This document shows, one piece after another, positions 1 through 46,840 of a stretch of 64,000 nucleotides of DNA. The stretch is from Maea johnstoni. Its lineage: Eukaryota > Annelida > Polychaeta > Spionida > Magelonidae. Every line of letters starts with the position of its first letter. Position 1 is the first letter of the stretch. The DNA lies in contig OZ012687.1 of assembly GCA_963942565.1 (NCBI GenBank), forward strand, positions 8,904,376 through 8,968,375, in the 5' to 3' direction. Made by a program: the position numbers and the translations under genes. Below the pieces are notes generated by a model, which was not told the DNA's origin, did no database searches, and worked only from the letters and a program-made list of their open reading frames with translations.

Positions 1-1754
1 GTCTCTTAGAGTTTTTAACTGAAGCTTCAAAACCTCTGAGTATTAGGGCTATGAAGGCTCTGTACTGGCCAAGTGCTTGTGACCCGACCAGGCCCAATGT
101 TAGACCATTAGTGAGTCGGAACGGTACCATAAAGGCTCTGTGTAGGGTTTGCGGTGAAATGCTTCACTGGCCCAATATTTGCCTATTAGCTGACTACCAA
201 TACTGGGCCAGTATTGGGCCATTAGGAGTCTGTTAAGTGGCCCAATTTAAAGCTGAGGAAAAAAAATGGCTCAGTATCAGCATACAGGACAGGGCCAATG
301 TAGCAGCCTGTATTGAGCCATCATTAGCCCAGTACTGACACCCTTGTTGTCATTCCTTGGTCTAGTGGTTCTGATGCATGGCTCTCAAGGGTGAGGTTGC
401 TGGTTCAAGTCTCCACAGGATTCCCATTAGCGGGTTGGCATGGTTGCTATATCAATGTGCAGTGTTGTGGATTGCTGTCTATGGTGCTTCTGCAACTGAA
501 AGACCCCTTAGAATTATTCATAAAGAGAAGGGAATTTATTCCCAGTTGCGGTTTTGTATCTTGTCATGATATGAACCTCAGCAACATAAAAAGCAATTCC
601 TTCCTTCTTCCTCTCTATTTCCGCTATATACTTGATATACTGGACTGTCATGTATATAATAATGACTGTTATCTATACAGGAATTTGGCGGTTTTGAAAT
701 AAATACACATGAAACCACATCCTTCCAATCTGACATTGATGTTTATTTCCTGCTACTCTTTACATCCTGGGCTGCCATGTAGATAATCAGGACTATACAA
801 CAGGAGCATAAAGTTATTTTACAGTTTGTGATTTCTTGTAAATCAAAACCATTTGAAGTGCCCTCATTAACTTCAAATAGAAATATGCCAACGGTAATTC
901 ACCCAATGTTCCAGTAACCATGCAGCCAAATTCCCCCCCCCCCCTCTAATGGAGGAAGAATTTGATAACAAATTTGGACAATCCAGAAATTGGTTTAAAG
1001 AGAAATTGCAGAAAATTATAAAAGCTTAAAGATAACTTTTGTGAAATTACATTTGAACAAGAGCAAAGACAACAAAAATTCCCCAGATTACTGTGATTAC
1101 CTAATTGTTTAATCATGGTTTATACAGATTGCAATCTTTCATCTTATGTTATATCTCTCATCTATGAGCAACATGCCATTAGGACTATGGAGGCAACTTT
1201 AAGACACTTCTAAGAGGAATGAATTGAAATAACATTGCAATGAAAGGAAACCAACTTTCCTCAGGTGACATCACTGCAAACGTTAACAAGGCATATGAAA
1301 ATTGCCAATTGGGTAAATTTAGAATAGAGGATCTTGGAATTTAACAGTTTATCCTGAAATAACACACCCTCTTACAGTTTTGATTCAGACATCATTATTC
1401 AAATATGAATATTTTGTGTGCCTGTGAAACGTTCATGAGTGCAATTGTTCCTCAACTTTCCAGTGCTCACCTTTGATGGTAATAACAGGAATTCCATCTA
1501 AGCCTCAGTCAGAAGGTAGTCAGGTTGTGTAGCGTTCCTCGCAATAAACCTATATTCCAGTGCTGCAAAGTAATGGTCGCAAGGTCTGGTTTTGCGACCT
1601 AGTGTTGTTCTGAGTAGTCTTCCTTTATTCTTTGTTCCTTGCCGGTCCAACTATTTCAAAATTTCTACCTGTTCCAGATTTAGCTACTCAGCTACTTGAA
1701 ATCTTTATACCAACTACATTTCTTAGCCTATTTTGTCGAAACGGGCAATTTACA
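1..1754. other. Left-edge DNA with no recognisable gene
   Basis: The first 340 bp contain degenerate repeats of TGGCCCAATATTG/CCATTAG-like words. A tRNA-like repeat fragment is at about 350-420 (separate entry). The remainder is AT-rich, with no supported exon. The missing RNF123 5' exon was looked for here and not found. Confidence 0.6.
350..420 (+). repeat. tRNA-like SINE head or tRNA relic
   Basis: TGGTCTAGTGGTTCTGATGC resembles a tRNA 5' end with A box. GGTTCAAGTCTCC at 402-414 resembles a B box. No matching acceptor-stem 3' side is visible, so it is a tRNA-derived repeat rather than a functional tRNA. Confidence 0.5.
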
Positions 1755-2642
1755 CTTAAGGATGCCCGCACCAGTTTTATTTTCGATTGTTGGGAGACGT
1801 CCCATTGTTGCGTATATTACGGGAGTCAGGCATGAGTGACATGAACGTCAGGGATGCATGCGACATTCATCCCGCCGTAGCGTACTGTTGAGGGATTTAG
1901 CAGTTATTTTTCCGCCCTGCGCACAAGGGCAAGAAAACTTTCCACAATAAAACATGGACCTTCTACCATATGTACTCATTAAAGTGGTGGATAAATTACT
2001 TTATTTTGCAAAAAAAAACAGCATACGGACGATGTAAGTTTTCATTAACTACACGAAAATAGTTCTAGTAAAGAATTTAATCGTCAATGTTCTTCAGTAT
2101 CATCTCAATGGCACATTGATAAAGTTGATTTTTGCTTTATTAATCATACTATCGTCACAAACTGAAACATTCTTGCTATTTTCAAATCGCAAACGCAAAA
2201 ATATTTTCAATCCGACTTTAGTATACAGTACTATACAATAGTGTTTAGTCATTTTGAAGGAGAAGTTGTATGAATTGCATTTGTCATCTTTTTCATTTTT
2301 CCAAAAAAATTAAATGAAAACAAGAAAGTAAGAAACCATTGGCGCAGGTGCGTAAAGGATGTGTTGTTTATTTTTTTCTAACTATTAACTTACAACCTTG
2401 CTCCCTATCTCCTGCTGATTACTGTAATTAGCAGCAATTCTTGAATTATATCATTTTCAACTACGCCTTGAACAGATGGTGTTGTATATGGTTTTTATTA
2501 TACGGACCGTCTGGGTATATATATTGAAATAAAAAGGAGAATTTGTCTGTTTGTGGGTTTAATTTTGATTTGTCTGTTTCTAAAAACTGGTACGTATATA
2601 GTTTTCGGGTGTTTATACAAGAAAATATTGCTTACAAATGAA

Positions 2643-3671
2643 TTAATTTTATGTTAGCAGACGGGGTTTAGCATAAACGGAACCAATGCTAGGCTTCTTG
2701 GTCCTATTGTATTGTATTGTATTGTACATTTATTGGCCATAAACATCATTTTATGAAAATACAGTACAAATAATATGTCTCTATACTAGAAACTGTATGC
2801 GTGACGTTAATACACAAAACAGAGATTAGCATGTTGCTTAACCTCGAACTAGAGTGCTAGGGGAGAAACCCTGGAACATTAAGAAAAAGCGCTCGCAAGC
2901 TTGCAATAGAGCAGTGACGTTATACCCATACAGGGGGAGCCACCAGCTCCATTAAATAGGAGTATTTAAGCACAGTAACTAAAAGGTGCTTAGGGTAAGC
3001 CAGTGAATAATGACGTTGTACCCACGCAGGGGGAGCCACCCATTCACATAGTTCACCGTATACTCAGTAATAAGCACTCAAACTGAAATGGGAAATATAT
3101 TATATCCCAACAAAAAACGCAAATGGGCAGTTGCCCCAAAATGACTCCTAAGAGTAAAAAAAACGAAAAACGAGTTAGAAATGAACAGAGAACTCAAAAT
3201 ATACCATTTGTCAGAGCATATGACCAATAATGTTAACTACCTTATTATATGCCTTCTTCCAGCAAATATTCTGGATATTTCGTATTAGAAACAATACATA
3301 CTATTTAGGTTAAAATATATTTGTTGCATTTACGCTAATCCAAATTTCAAATTAAATCCGTTCTGTAAATGATTCGGGCTTTTACAAAACCAATATGGCG
3401 GACATTTACAACCTGTCCGACTTGATTGCTGGCTAGAGCAGAAAAGAGTCTGATAAAGTCCAATTAAACGGCGCTGACCTTTATTTGTGACGGCATTACA
3501 CAGAACTAGCCGCCGGTGATTGAAAATAGGAAAAATATGTTTCGCAGCTGTTTGTATGTGCCAAGATTATAGCAAAATGCTTTTGCTTAATATAGTTTTT
3601 ACGAGACGGGACTTAACTCTACCGTCCATATGATATCAGAAATAGGAAAATAGGTAGAGTTTATTTCTGAA
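2643..3671 (+). repeat. Dispersed repeat R, copy 1, split by a ~525-bp insertion
   Basis: It shares TTATGTTAGCAGACGGGG, AACGGAACCAATGCTAGG, CTTCTTCCAGCAAATATTC, CAATATGGCGGACATTTA and TTTCGCAGCTGTTTGTATG with a second copy at about 60798-61340, in the same orientation. In this copy about 2704-3226 is inserted, starting with (ATTGT)n and holding two CAGGGGGAGCCACC motifs. No protein product is visible in either copy. Confidence 0.85.
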
Positions 3672-4181
3672 CTTCCAGTCCATCAAACTGGTGAAAACCA
3701 GAGACTTCAACCCGTGGGGCGGGGGGTGGGGGCACCTAGGTTTAGAGGGGGCCGCATACGTTCGTTATCAAAATATAAAAATACCCCTATAGCACTGATT
3801 TCTGGCCAAAAAGCACCCTTACTTTACTAAAAAAAAAACGCTGACCTTTCCCACTAAATAAACACCCCTTCTTTAACGAAAACACTGACATTGGATGAAC
3901 GGGAATACATATTTTAACTTTAGATTTTATAATCCTCTGCATGTTTAGCGGCAGCAAGTGTCGGCAGCAGACTCGGAAGCCCAGTCACTTCGGGAGTCAC
4001 TTGGCGTCAAAGCCACGTATATTTCGTGGATTTTAAGGGGATTTTGACCCCCATACTTCGTACCTGGGTACAAAAAAGTACCCTTCTTTTACAAAATCGC
4101 GGACATGCGGAGGTCTTAAAAAAAGCCCCCTTCTTCCGCAAAATACATAATGCAGGTGCGGACCCCCTATGTACCTGAGTG

Positions 4182-4203
4182 CCCCCCCCCCCCCCCCCCC
4201 CCC
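4182..4203 (+). repeat. Poly-C run, 22 bp
   Basis: Twenty-two consecutive C residues, next to a region of GTACCT-type motifs. Smaller C or G runs lie near 936 and 3716. Confidence 0.95.
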
Positions 4204-4319
4204 GGAACTGATCGCACACAATTAGCTGACAAGGGTACAGACCCGTCCTTATTACACTGACTACTCCAACAAAGGGAATTTCCCTATTGTTGCCACGGAC
4301 ATAGACACTTTCATTTGCA

Positions 4320-4770
4320 CAAAAGGCATAAAACGTACCCGATCACTCGCAGCTTTATAGCAAAAAAAATCAACTCATGACACCCCAATTTTTTTTGGCA
4401 TATATAATGCAAATTCACAGGGCAAGAACATATCAAAAAATAAAAAAATTCTCTGGACTAATATTTTTTTTACAATTCAATATGTGTGACATAATGGTCT
4501 ATATTCGCGTCTTAGCAAGCGCAACACGACTCCAACAAAGGAATTTTCCCCCGTTTGTTGCCACAACAATAGGGAAACAAAGGTCGCGTTATTGTCCTTT
4601 CATTTTAATAAAAAAGCAAAAAACGTACCCTTTCACTTTTAGCTCTGTAGCAAAAAACAACAACTCATGACACCCCATTTTTTTTTCGCATATAGAATGC
4701 AAATTCACAGGGCAAGAACATATCAAATAGTAAAAAAATTCTCTGGACTGGTTTTTTTTTTACAATTCTT
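4320..4770 (+). repeat. Two tandem copies of a ~297-bp segment
   Basis: AACTCATGACACCCC at 4372 and 4666, GGGCAAGAACATATCAAA and AATTCTCTGGACT recur at about the same offset. A third, diverged copy (AACATATCCAAAAATTAC, AATTCTAAGGAC) runs into the right terminus at 5200. These are subterminal repeats of the surrounding candidate element. Confidence 0.75.
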
Positions 4771-5207
4771 TATCTGCTATAAATTGCCCTATATTTGCGT
4801 ACACTTTTAAGGAAAAAGTGTTCATTTTTGATCCAACCCCTCCAGTTCAACTTTAGCTTGTGCAAAAGATAAAGTAGGGTTTGAAATACAGTTTGCACAA
4901 GCAGAAAGAGGATCTACTCCAATAACTACATGCAAATTTACGTTTTTAAAGATTGCCGATTTATTTTTCTGCATATAAAAAACCACGAATGATCAGAAAA
5001 TAAAAAAATGCGCTACTTGGCAGCCCTTTTTCTCCCAAATGGCCACTTTTCCAAAATCACAAATTCGTCTCTAGCAAAAAAAATCTGCCAGACAGCCAAT
5101 TTCTTTTTACATTTCCTTTAGTTTGGTCCCACAAGGTACAACATATCCAAAAATTACAAAATTCTAAGGACAAAAAAAAACTGGTGCGGGCATCCTTAAG
5201 CCATATA

Positions 5208-5850
5208 ATATTTGGTTATTTCCCCCAAAAGGTCAGAATTGAAAAATTCTTCATAGAAATTTTTGCCTGTCCAAAAAAGTTTTCAGGAAACTGCCTGTCC
5301 TAATTAAAGACAGGCAGGACAGGTCCTGGCTATAAGTAGCCGACATTCACTAAGGTTCAAATCCTCATTCATCTCGTTCCTATTTACTTTAGAGTCACAG
5401 ACAGGCGCATGCTGCTTTTGTTATCTTTTGCAATTGCAACATGATGATCCTTTCATGCCTAGAGGAGTCCATGAAAAAAGTATCATCTGAATCTTTGATA
5501 CTTTTAAAAACAGCTTTCAAAGAAAGCATTAAACCTCAAAATGTCTGAATCTGAATGATAGTTGATGTATGAGTTTTGATCAACAATCCCCTCCAGATAT
5601 TTTTTACTTAATTCATTTATGTCAGAAAGATATCACCTAAAAAGGAAGGCTTCTACAGTTCTGATGGGGTAATTTCTTGTTTTCAATTTGTGTAATGTAT
5701 TTGTGTATTAATGTAATTGTAGACAGGGACTAAGTCAGGACTGATCTGGCTTGTCTTTGGGACAGTTTTGTGGAAACCTTCTTTTTAGACAGGCAAGAGT
5801 TTCTATGAAGGATTTTTAGTTATGACTTCTGAGGGATAATAACCAAATAT
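5208..5850. mobile_element. Fold-back MITE, 643 bp
   Basis: ATATTTGGTTATT at 5208-5220 is inverted at 5838-5850. The similarity extends inward about 100 bp on both sides (TTCATAGAAA, TTGCCTGTC and TTTCCACAAAACTGTC-like words). It directly abuts the right end of the 1755-5200 element. No coding capacity. Target duplication is unclear. Confidence 0.75.
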
Positions 5851-6093
5851 TTTGCTATCAAACCATGTCTAAGATAAAGTTGAAGTGTAGAGAGCTCTTT
5901 TGACACAATAAATGCTCTAACTCTATGGATGATTTGCGCGCAAGTAGGACTCGGCTAAACATCATACAGATTTTGCAAGTCCTCTTTTATCCAAGTTCTT
6001 CAAGTTTGCCTGTAATGCCCCTGTATGTTGCTTTAATCGAGACAAAGCCATGAAAGTGCGAGCGTTGTTTTAAGATGCATTTGTTGGTTTCAG

Positions 6094-41618
<35,525 letters not shown>

Positions 41619-42800
41619 GAAGATTCTAGACCTTTTTTGATTTATTGAAGAACACAGAAATTGGCCCAGTTGCAAATATGAAGAATTCACCATTTTGGAG
41701 ATTTGCATAAAGTTGTTTTGTCTTTGAAAGTGAGGTCTGTGATGAAAATTAATACAATTAATTAATTTATTTGATTTAATTTGAAATTTTAATGATACGA
41801 TAGAACAGTTCAAAATCGGTATCACCCCAAATATAATAGATTACTAGACAGTATAAACCAAACAACAATGAAATGATCACTGGTAACTATCAGGAGTGTG
41901 CTTTAAAGATTTACCTTAGATGTGTTTTGTGAGGTCTGGTCAACCTCTTTCTCGGGTTTAGATCTTTGACCTTCAACCCATAAAAATCCTAATTATCAAA
42001 AGGTGTCCCAAATTACCAGGAATTTATGGTATCTGGGGTTTGACCCATTTAATATGTATCTATGTTTGCTTAAGCCAGACCCCATCAACCTCATACCTCA
42101 CAAAAGACACTAACAGTGTCCATCTTATTCTATTTTGTTTTATTTTGATTTTGACAAAGTAAATGCAATTGGAAAATTACTGTAGAATGAATTTTTTGGA
42201 AATATTTTCCACTTAAATACCTCCATCTTTTTGTGAGCCGAGAGGATGAAACTTGCGCTGGATTCCAGCTTAGCTGGGGTGATAGCCGACTGTGAAAATC
42301 TGCATGACAAATGATATCTATAGCAATAAACCTTCATGGAAATGTACAGGTTGCAGTTCACCCAACTATTTATATGCACTAAGTGTTTTAGGGATACCTT
42401 AACACATCTTCATCTTGAGTATACACATGGTTTGACTTTTATGGAGATATCTTAATATCATAGTAGAATTAGGAGAAATATTTGGCTGAAGCTGTTCAAG
42501 GTGAGTTTACGGTTCCTGCTACAGATATATTCTGTGTACTAGACTACTTGATGAGTTCTGTCTGAAGTAGTTGTCAGATAGTGTGTGCACTCAGATGGAA
42601 ATGGGTTGATAAGTCCCGAGGCAGATGTAATTTCTGCTTATGTTTGTTTTGACATCTGAGGGTGATAGATGTCCCAGTAATAGTTTACATGTATTTTCTA
42701 ACCTGTTAAGAAAGACCATTGACAGGGTGACTCAAAATGGTCCAGAAAGACGGGCAGTCTTTGCTTAATATTGCATGTTAACCTTGGAATAATAAAACAA
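41619..42800 (+). terminator. RNF123 3' untranslated region with candidate poly(A) signals
   Basis: After the stop, AATAAA occurs at 42325-42330 and 42791-42796. Either could end the transcript, and the sequence does not show which. No other reading frame of note lies in this stretch. Confidence 0.4.
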
Positions 42801-44008
42801 CTGAATTATATACTTGAATGTGCTAAAATTTGCATTTCTGTGTGAATTTTATTTCATTCATTTACATGTACATTGGAATTGTATTTATTCTTTTTACTTG
42901 TGGAAAATCTGAACTTACATGAATCTAGAATCACTCTCTTGAAATTACCTACCCACATAGTAGACATGAGTGCCCCCAGATGGTTTAGGTGTTAGGTGAA
43001 GTTTCTGTAGAATACTACCTTTAGCATTTCATAATATATGGAAGTACCTCCTAATATGTATTGATGTGGTAAGAAAGAAACATATCTGTTAGGCTAAGTC
43101 TTAATCATATGCTACCTTCAACTTTTATGATATGCATATATGCAGTATTTCTCAATAGAAAACTACCTCTTCTGTCTGTTAGTGTCTTAGGGTATATGAC
43201 ATATCACTATGCATCCTATACTTTGTAACTCCTTAGGTCGATTTTTGTGATGCCTGCTCGGAAGAAGATGCAGGAATAGCACTACGTAATAACCCATTCA
43301 TGCCTGGATGTCTTGACAATTGTTATCTGGAACTATGATATGCTTGACACTTAGGAATTCAGTATAGGTTAAAGAGATTTGTTGATTTAGTTCTGATAAG
43401 CAATTCTCCCTTAAATATTTTCTGAAGTAAGTTTTGGTCAGAAGGGCATTTATGGGTCAAGGGCAACTTGCAGAGTGTATTGTAATAGAATGGTTAAAGA
43501 CTCAAATGGAACAAACACCCTGTTGTAATTTTGAGGATAGATGGTGCATTGGATGATTGCAAACTAAATGCAATCATCTAATCTACATGCTGAGATTACT
43601 CAAGAAACCCATGGAAGAATCACATGAATTAAGGGTGGAAAAAAATGGCCAGAATTATTGGTGACAGAAACATATAAAATCAGTCAAAAGGGACTCAAGT
43701 GCCGCTCTATTCTAAGAACCAGCAATATTTCTCTTGGATGCATTCTGCCAATGGCCGTAGATTGCGCTGGTTGGGACTGATCATGGTGTCATGGGGAAAT
43801 TGTGTTAGTCAACAGCGCCATCTATTGTCACTCTGCAACACCTTCAAGACTCAACTTATTATATACCAGCTATCAGGTTTCTATTTCTCTGTCTAGATTA
43901 GACTTGTGAACTATCAAAGTCAAGTAGTAACCAAGTAGAGCATTGATTGACAGATGTTGCCATCAGAGGTGATTTTCCATTCAACTTGACAATACGTTAT
44001 TGATATTT

Positions 44009-44200
44009 TACTGTTAGATGATGAAGTTTGCATTTTGCTCATTGATATTTATAGGTGATTTGTAAGATCATTTTACTGTTAGATTATAAAGCTTACATAG
44101 TTCTCATTGACATTTAAAGGTGATTTGTAAGATCATTTTACTGTTAGATTATAAAGCTTGCATTTTGCTCATTGATATTCAAAGGAAATTTGTAAGATTA
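44009..44200 (+). repeat. Three tandem copies of a ~71-bp unit
   Basis: TTTTACTGTTAGAT(G/T)AT and CTCATTGA(T/C)ATTTA recur three times, each followed by GTGATTTGTAAGATCA or a variant. Confidence 0.85.
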
Positions 44201-45260
44201 TAAGTTAACTAACACTATCTCCTAGAAGTATTTCCTAAAGTCAACTGTTACTTACAGATCCTTTCAGACAGTTAGTTATATCTCTTACAATGTATATGAT
44301 TTCTCTACAGCCACTCAAATGTGGCTAACTTAAAAGTTTGTTAGTGGTATGACATACCTCTCAAATCTTGGGTTTTAAAGTTTGATCTCTTTGTGTAATT
44401 TGAGCTTGACAGTTTATATGTATATTGTACAGACTTTCTGTTATGTGATATGTTATATTAATATTTACTACATTTCTTGCATTGCAAAATACCTATCATT
44501 TAAATTATCAAACAAACTGAAGTGACATTGTAACTCTCAAACTGTATCTGTAGGGTCTCGGATTGCCTTGTTTTTGGGTGCTTGAGACATTGAATAATTT
44601 GAGCTATGTCATGTGACTAAAATACTCCAAAGAAGAGTATACATGCAGTGTGCACTAGGACATTCAGTTAAGTGTTTTATTCAGTAATAGTAATGGTGGT
44701 CAGAGTTGTTCGAAAAAAGGAATACTGACCTGAATATTTGATGATTGCATGTTATTAGTTTGTATTGGTAATGACTGCTAATATTGGATTGTTAAGTTTA
44801 CCTTCTATATTCATATGTACACTTTTAATCATGTGAGAATTAGTTCAGAGAATTCTTGCTGTTTAAAATTCATGGATTCTTTGAAATGCATCAAACTCTT
44901 TGTAGTACAGTATTCCTATACATAAATAGATTTTGTTAGACATTGCATGTAAGAATGTGTCTTTAAGCTGATCCTTTTATCTGATCCTATCTGATGTGGA
45001 CATCCTGTTCTTGTTAAAAGGAGGCAGACTTCTTCATGTCGAACTTATTTGCCGTACACCTTAACACAGGGTCATCAAAATATTCTTTAAATGATGTTTT
45101 CCAATATAAGTTTGAATTTTGATTATCATCACTTTTCCGTGACTAGTCAGCTGTGAGTGGTTGAGGAACCTTAGTACATGACAAAAACACCACTTAACCA
45201 AAATTAGATCGAAAATTGATTCATGTACAAACTATAACATTTTTCTTTTCTTTATACTTA

Positions 45261-45484
45261 CTGTATAACTGGTTAATTTGGCGTGGTTTTTAATTTGGCG
45301 TGGTTTTTAATTTGGCGGTTTTTGGCGAATGCCCATACACGCCAAATTGAAGATCACATAAAAATATGTCTACATGAAAATGGCGTTGTTTTGACTGCTC
45401 CAGACGCCAAAATAAATACAGGGAAAATACTTTTTAGAAAAAAAACGCCAACTTAAGTACGCGCCAAATTAACCAGTTATACAG
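45261..45484. mobile_element. TA-flanked MITE, 224 bp
   Basis: CTGTATAACTGGTTAATTTG at the left end is perfectly inverted at the right end, extending to 23 bp or more including GGCG. TA dinucleotides flank both sides (45259-45260 and 45485-45486), consistent with a Tc1/mariner-type target. The left end has TTAATTTGGCGTGGTTTT in two tandem copies. No coding capacity. Confidence 0.88.
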
Positions 45485-45682
45485 TATATTTGACATAATG
45501 AATTCTGGACCATAGTCCCAGGCTTGGTAATTTGTGTAAATCTGGTTTTATACAATAATCATTTATAATCTTGCAATATGCACGCGCACACTGTTATCCA
45601 ATAAGTGGCCACTGCACTTAATAATGAAGTAAATTAATGAAGTTAGTGAAATTTAGGTCCCTCTGTAAACGGACCCTGTTGT

Positions 45683-45893
45683 TAACCCTTATGCTGCTGG
45701 TTACTAATTCCGATAATACAAAATGATGCAAAAACCTGAAAAATGACTGAAACCCCGGCAAAGGGGTACTCAGGTGAGAGTGCTCAGTGAGAGCTTTCCA
45801 ATGAATACCAACTTGACAGGGTTTAGATGGTTTTCAAAGGTTTTTGCGTCCTTGTGCTTTGGGCGAAAGTAGCCTCAGCATTGGAAGTGTTAA
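45683..45893. repeat. Dispersed repeat family B copy
   Basis: It starts TAACCCTTATGCTGCTGG and ends CCTCAGCATTGGAAGTGTTA. The interior closely matches the 40738 copy. Confidence 0.82.
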
Positions 45894-46635
45894 CCTACTG
45901 GCACTTAATATGAAATTGCGTACCTAAATTTTACAATGAAAGTGACAGTACTACGAATCTATACAATGCATAGGTGAAGAGTTATGGTTATGTTTTTGAG
46001 GAAGTGGTGGAGAATAGTTATGTATAGTACCTGTACTGAACAGTTCGCTTTACCTATATTTAGTGGACAAGTGCTATACAAACAATGAAATAAAACTGCT
46101 TTTACAACTTTGTCTTTTCAGTTTATGACATTAACTGCCATAGAGTTCCCAATGAAATGAAATTTTCATCTGCAAAAACACCCTTAATATTCTGTCGATC
46201 TATCTGACAATGCATCTGCTGTAGAAATATGTGAATGATAAATGTTAATCTAAATCCGACTACTCTCATTGAAATATTTTGCAATTCAATTTATTTTTAT
46301 TTTATTTTATTTTCAAAAAATTGATTCAGAAGACTTAGCAATGGTTAACTGATAGCATGAATTTCATTACATTGAGGGCGATGTATGGTCTCTGCCAAGT
46401 GGTCAGGGTTTCAAACTAGAGACAAGTCAGAATGCCAGGCATGCTTCCTGTTTATTATTGAGATTGTGTGATATAAAGTGATGCAAAATATACAAGACAC
46501 ATACAAACCCTAATCACATATACATTAGAACACACCACCCCTCCCTCATAGACCCACAGAGAACACACACACACACACACACACACACTAGGAAGGTGTA
46601 CACAACCGCTACAAACAATGGCTGCCTTTGTTCTT

Positions 46636-46840
46636 AAACCATATACTGTTAGTGGCTCATTTGACTAAAACAAAAAATCGTACAAAATCACTGAAATCCT
46701 GACAAATTGGAATTCATCTGATAGCGCCGAGCACTACCTTTCCAATGAATACCAGCATGACAGGGTTTTGGTATTTTTCAGACAATTTTGACATTTTGTG
46801 CTTTGGATAAAAGTAGCCTTAGCAATGAAAGGATTAAATG
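46636..46840. repeat. Dispersed repeat family B copy
   Basis: It contains GTGGCTCATTTGACTAAAAC, CCTTTCCAATGAATACCAGC and TGTGCTTTGGATAAAAGTAG, and ends near AGCAATGAAAGGATTAA. It is diverged. Confidence 0.72.

Larger units (their letters stand above)
1755..5200. mobile_element. Candidate TTAA-flanked non-autonomous element, 3.4 kb
   Basis: A perfect 24-nt inverted pair occupies 1755-1778 and 5177-5200 (first and last bases CTTAAGGATGCCCGCACC and its complement). Each end contains TTAA, compatible with a piggyBac-like TTAA target. The right part holds two or three tandem copies of a roughly 300-bp subterminal segment (4320-4770 and a diverged copy to 5185). No transposase-like ORF is visible. 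The superfamily is uncertain because piggyBac termini usually begin with CCC. Confidence 0.6.

Noticed and set aside
340-430. Functional tRNA gene
   Set aside because: A and B boxes are visible, but the acceptor and anticodon stems do not pair convincingly.
4007-4221. Gly-rich minus-strand frames
   Set aside because: They arise from the 22-nt poly-C run inside a non-coding repeat.
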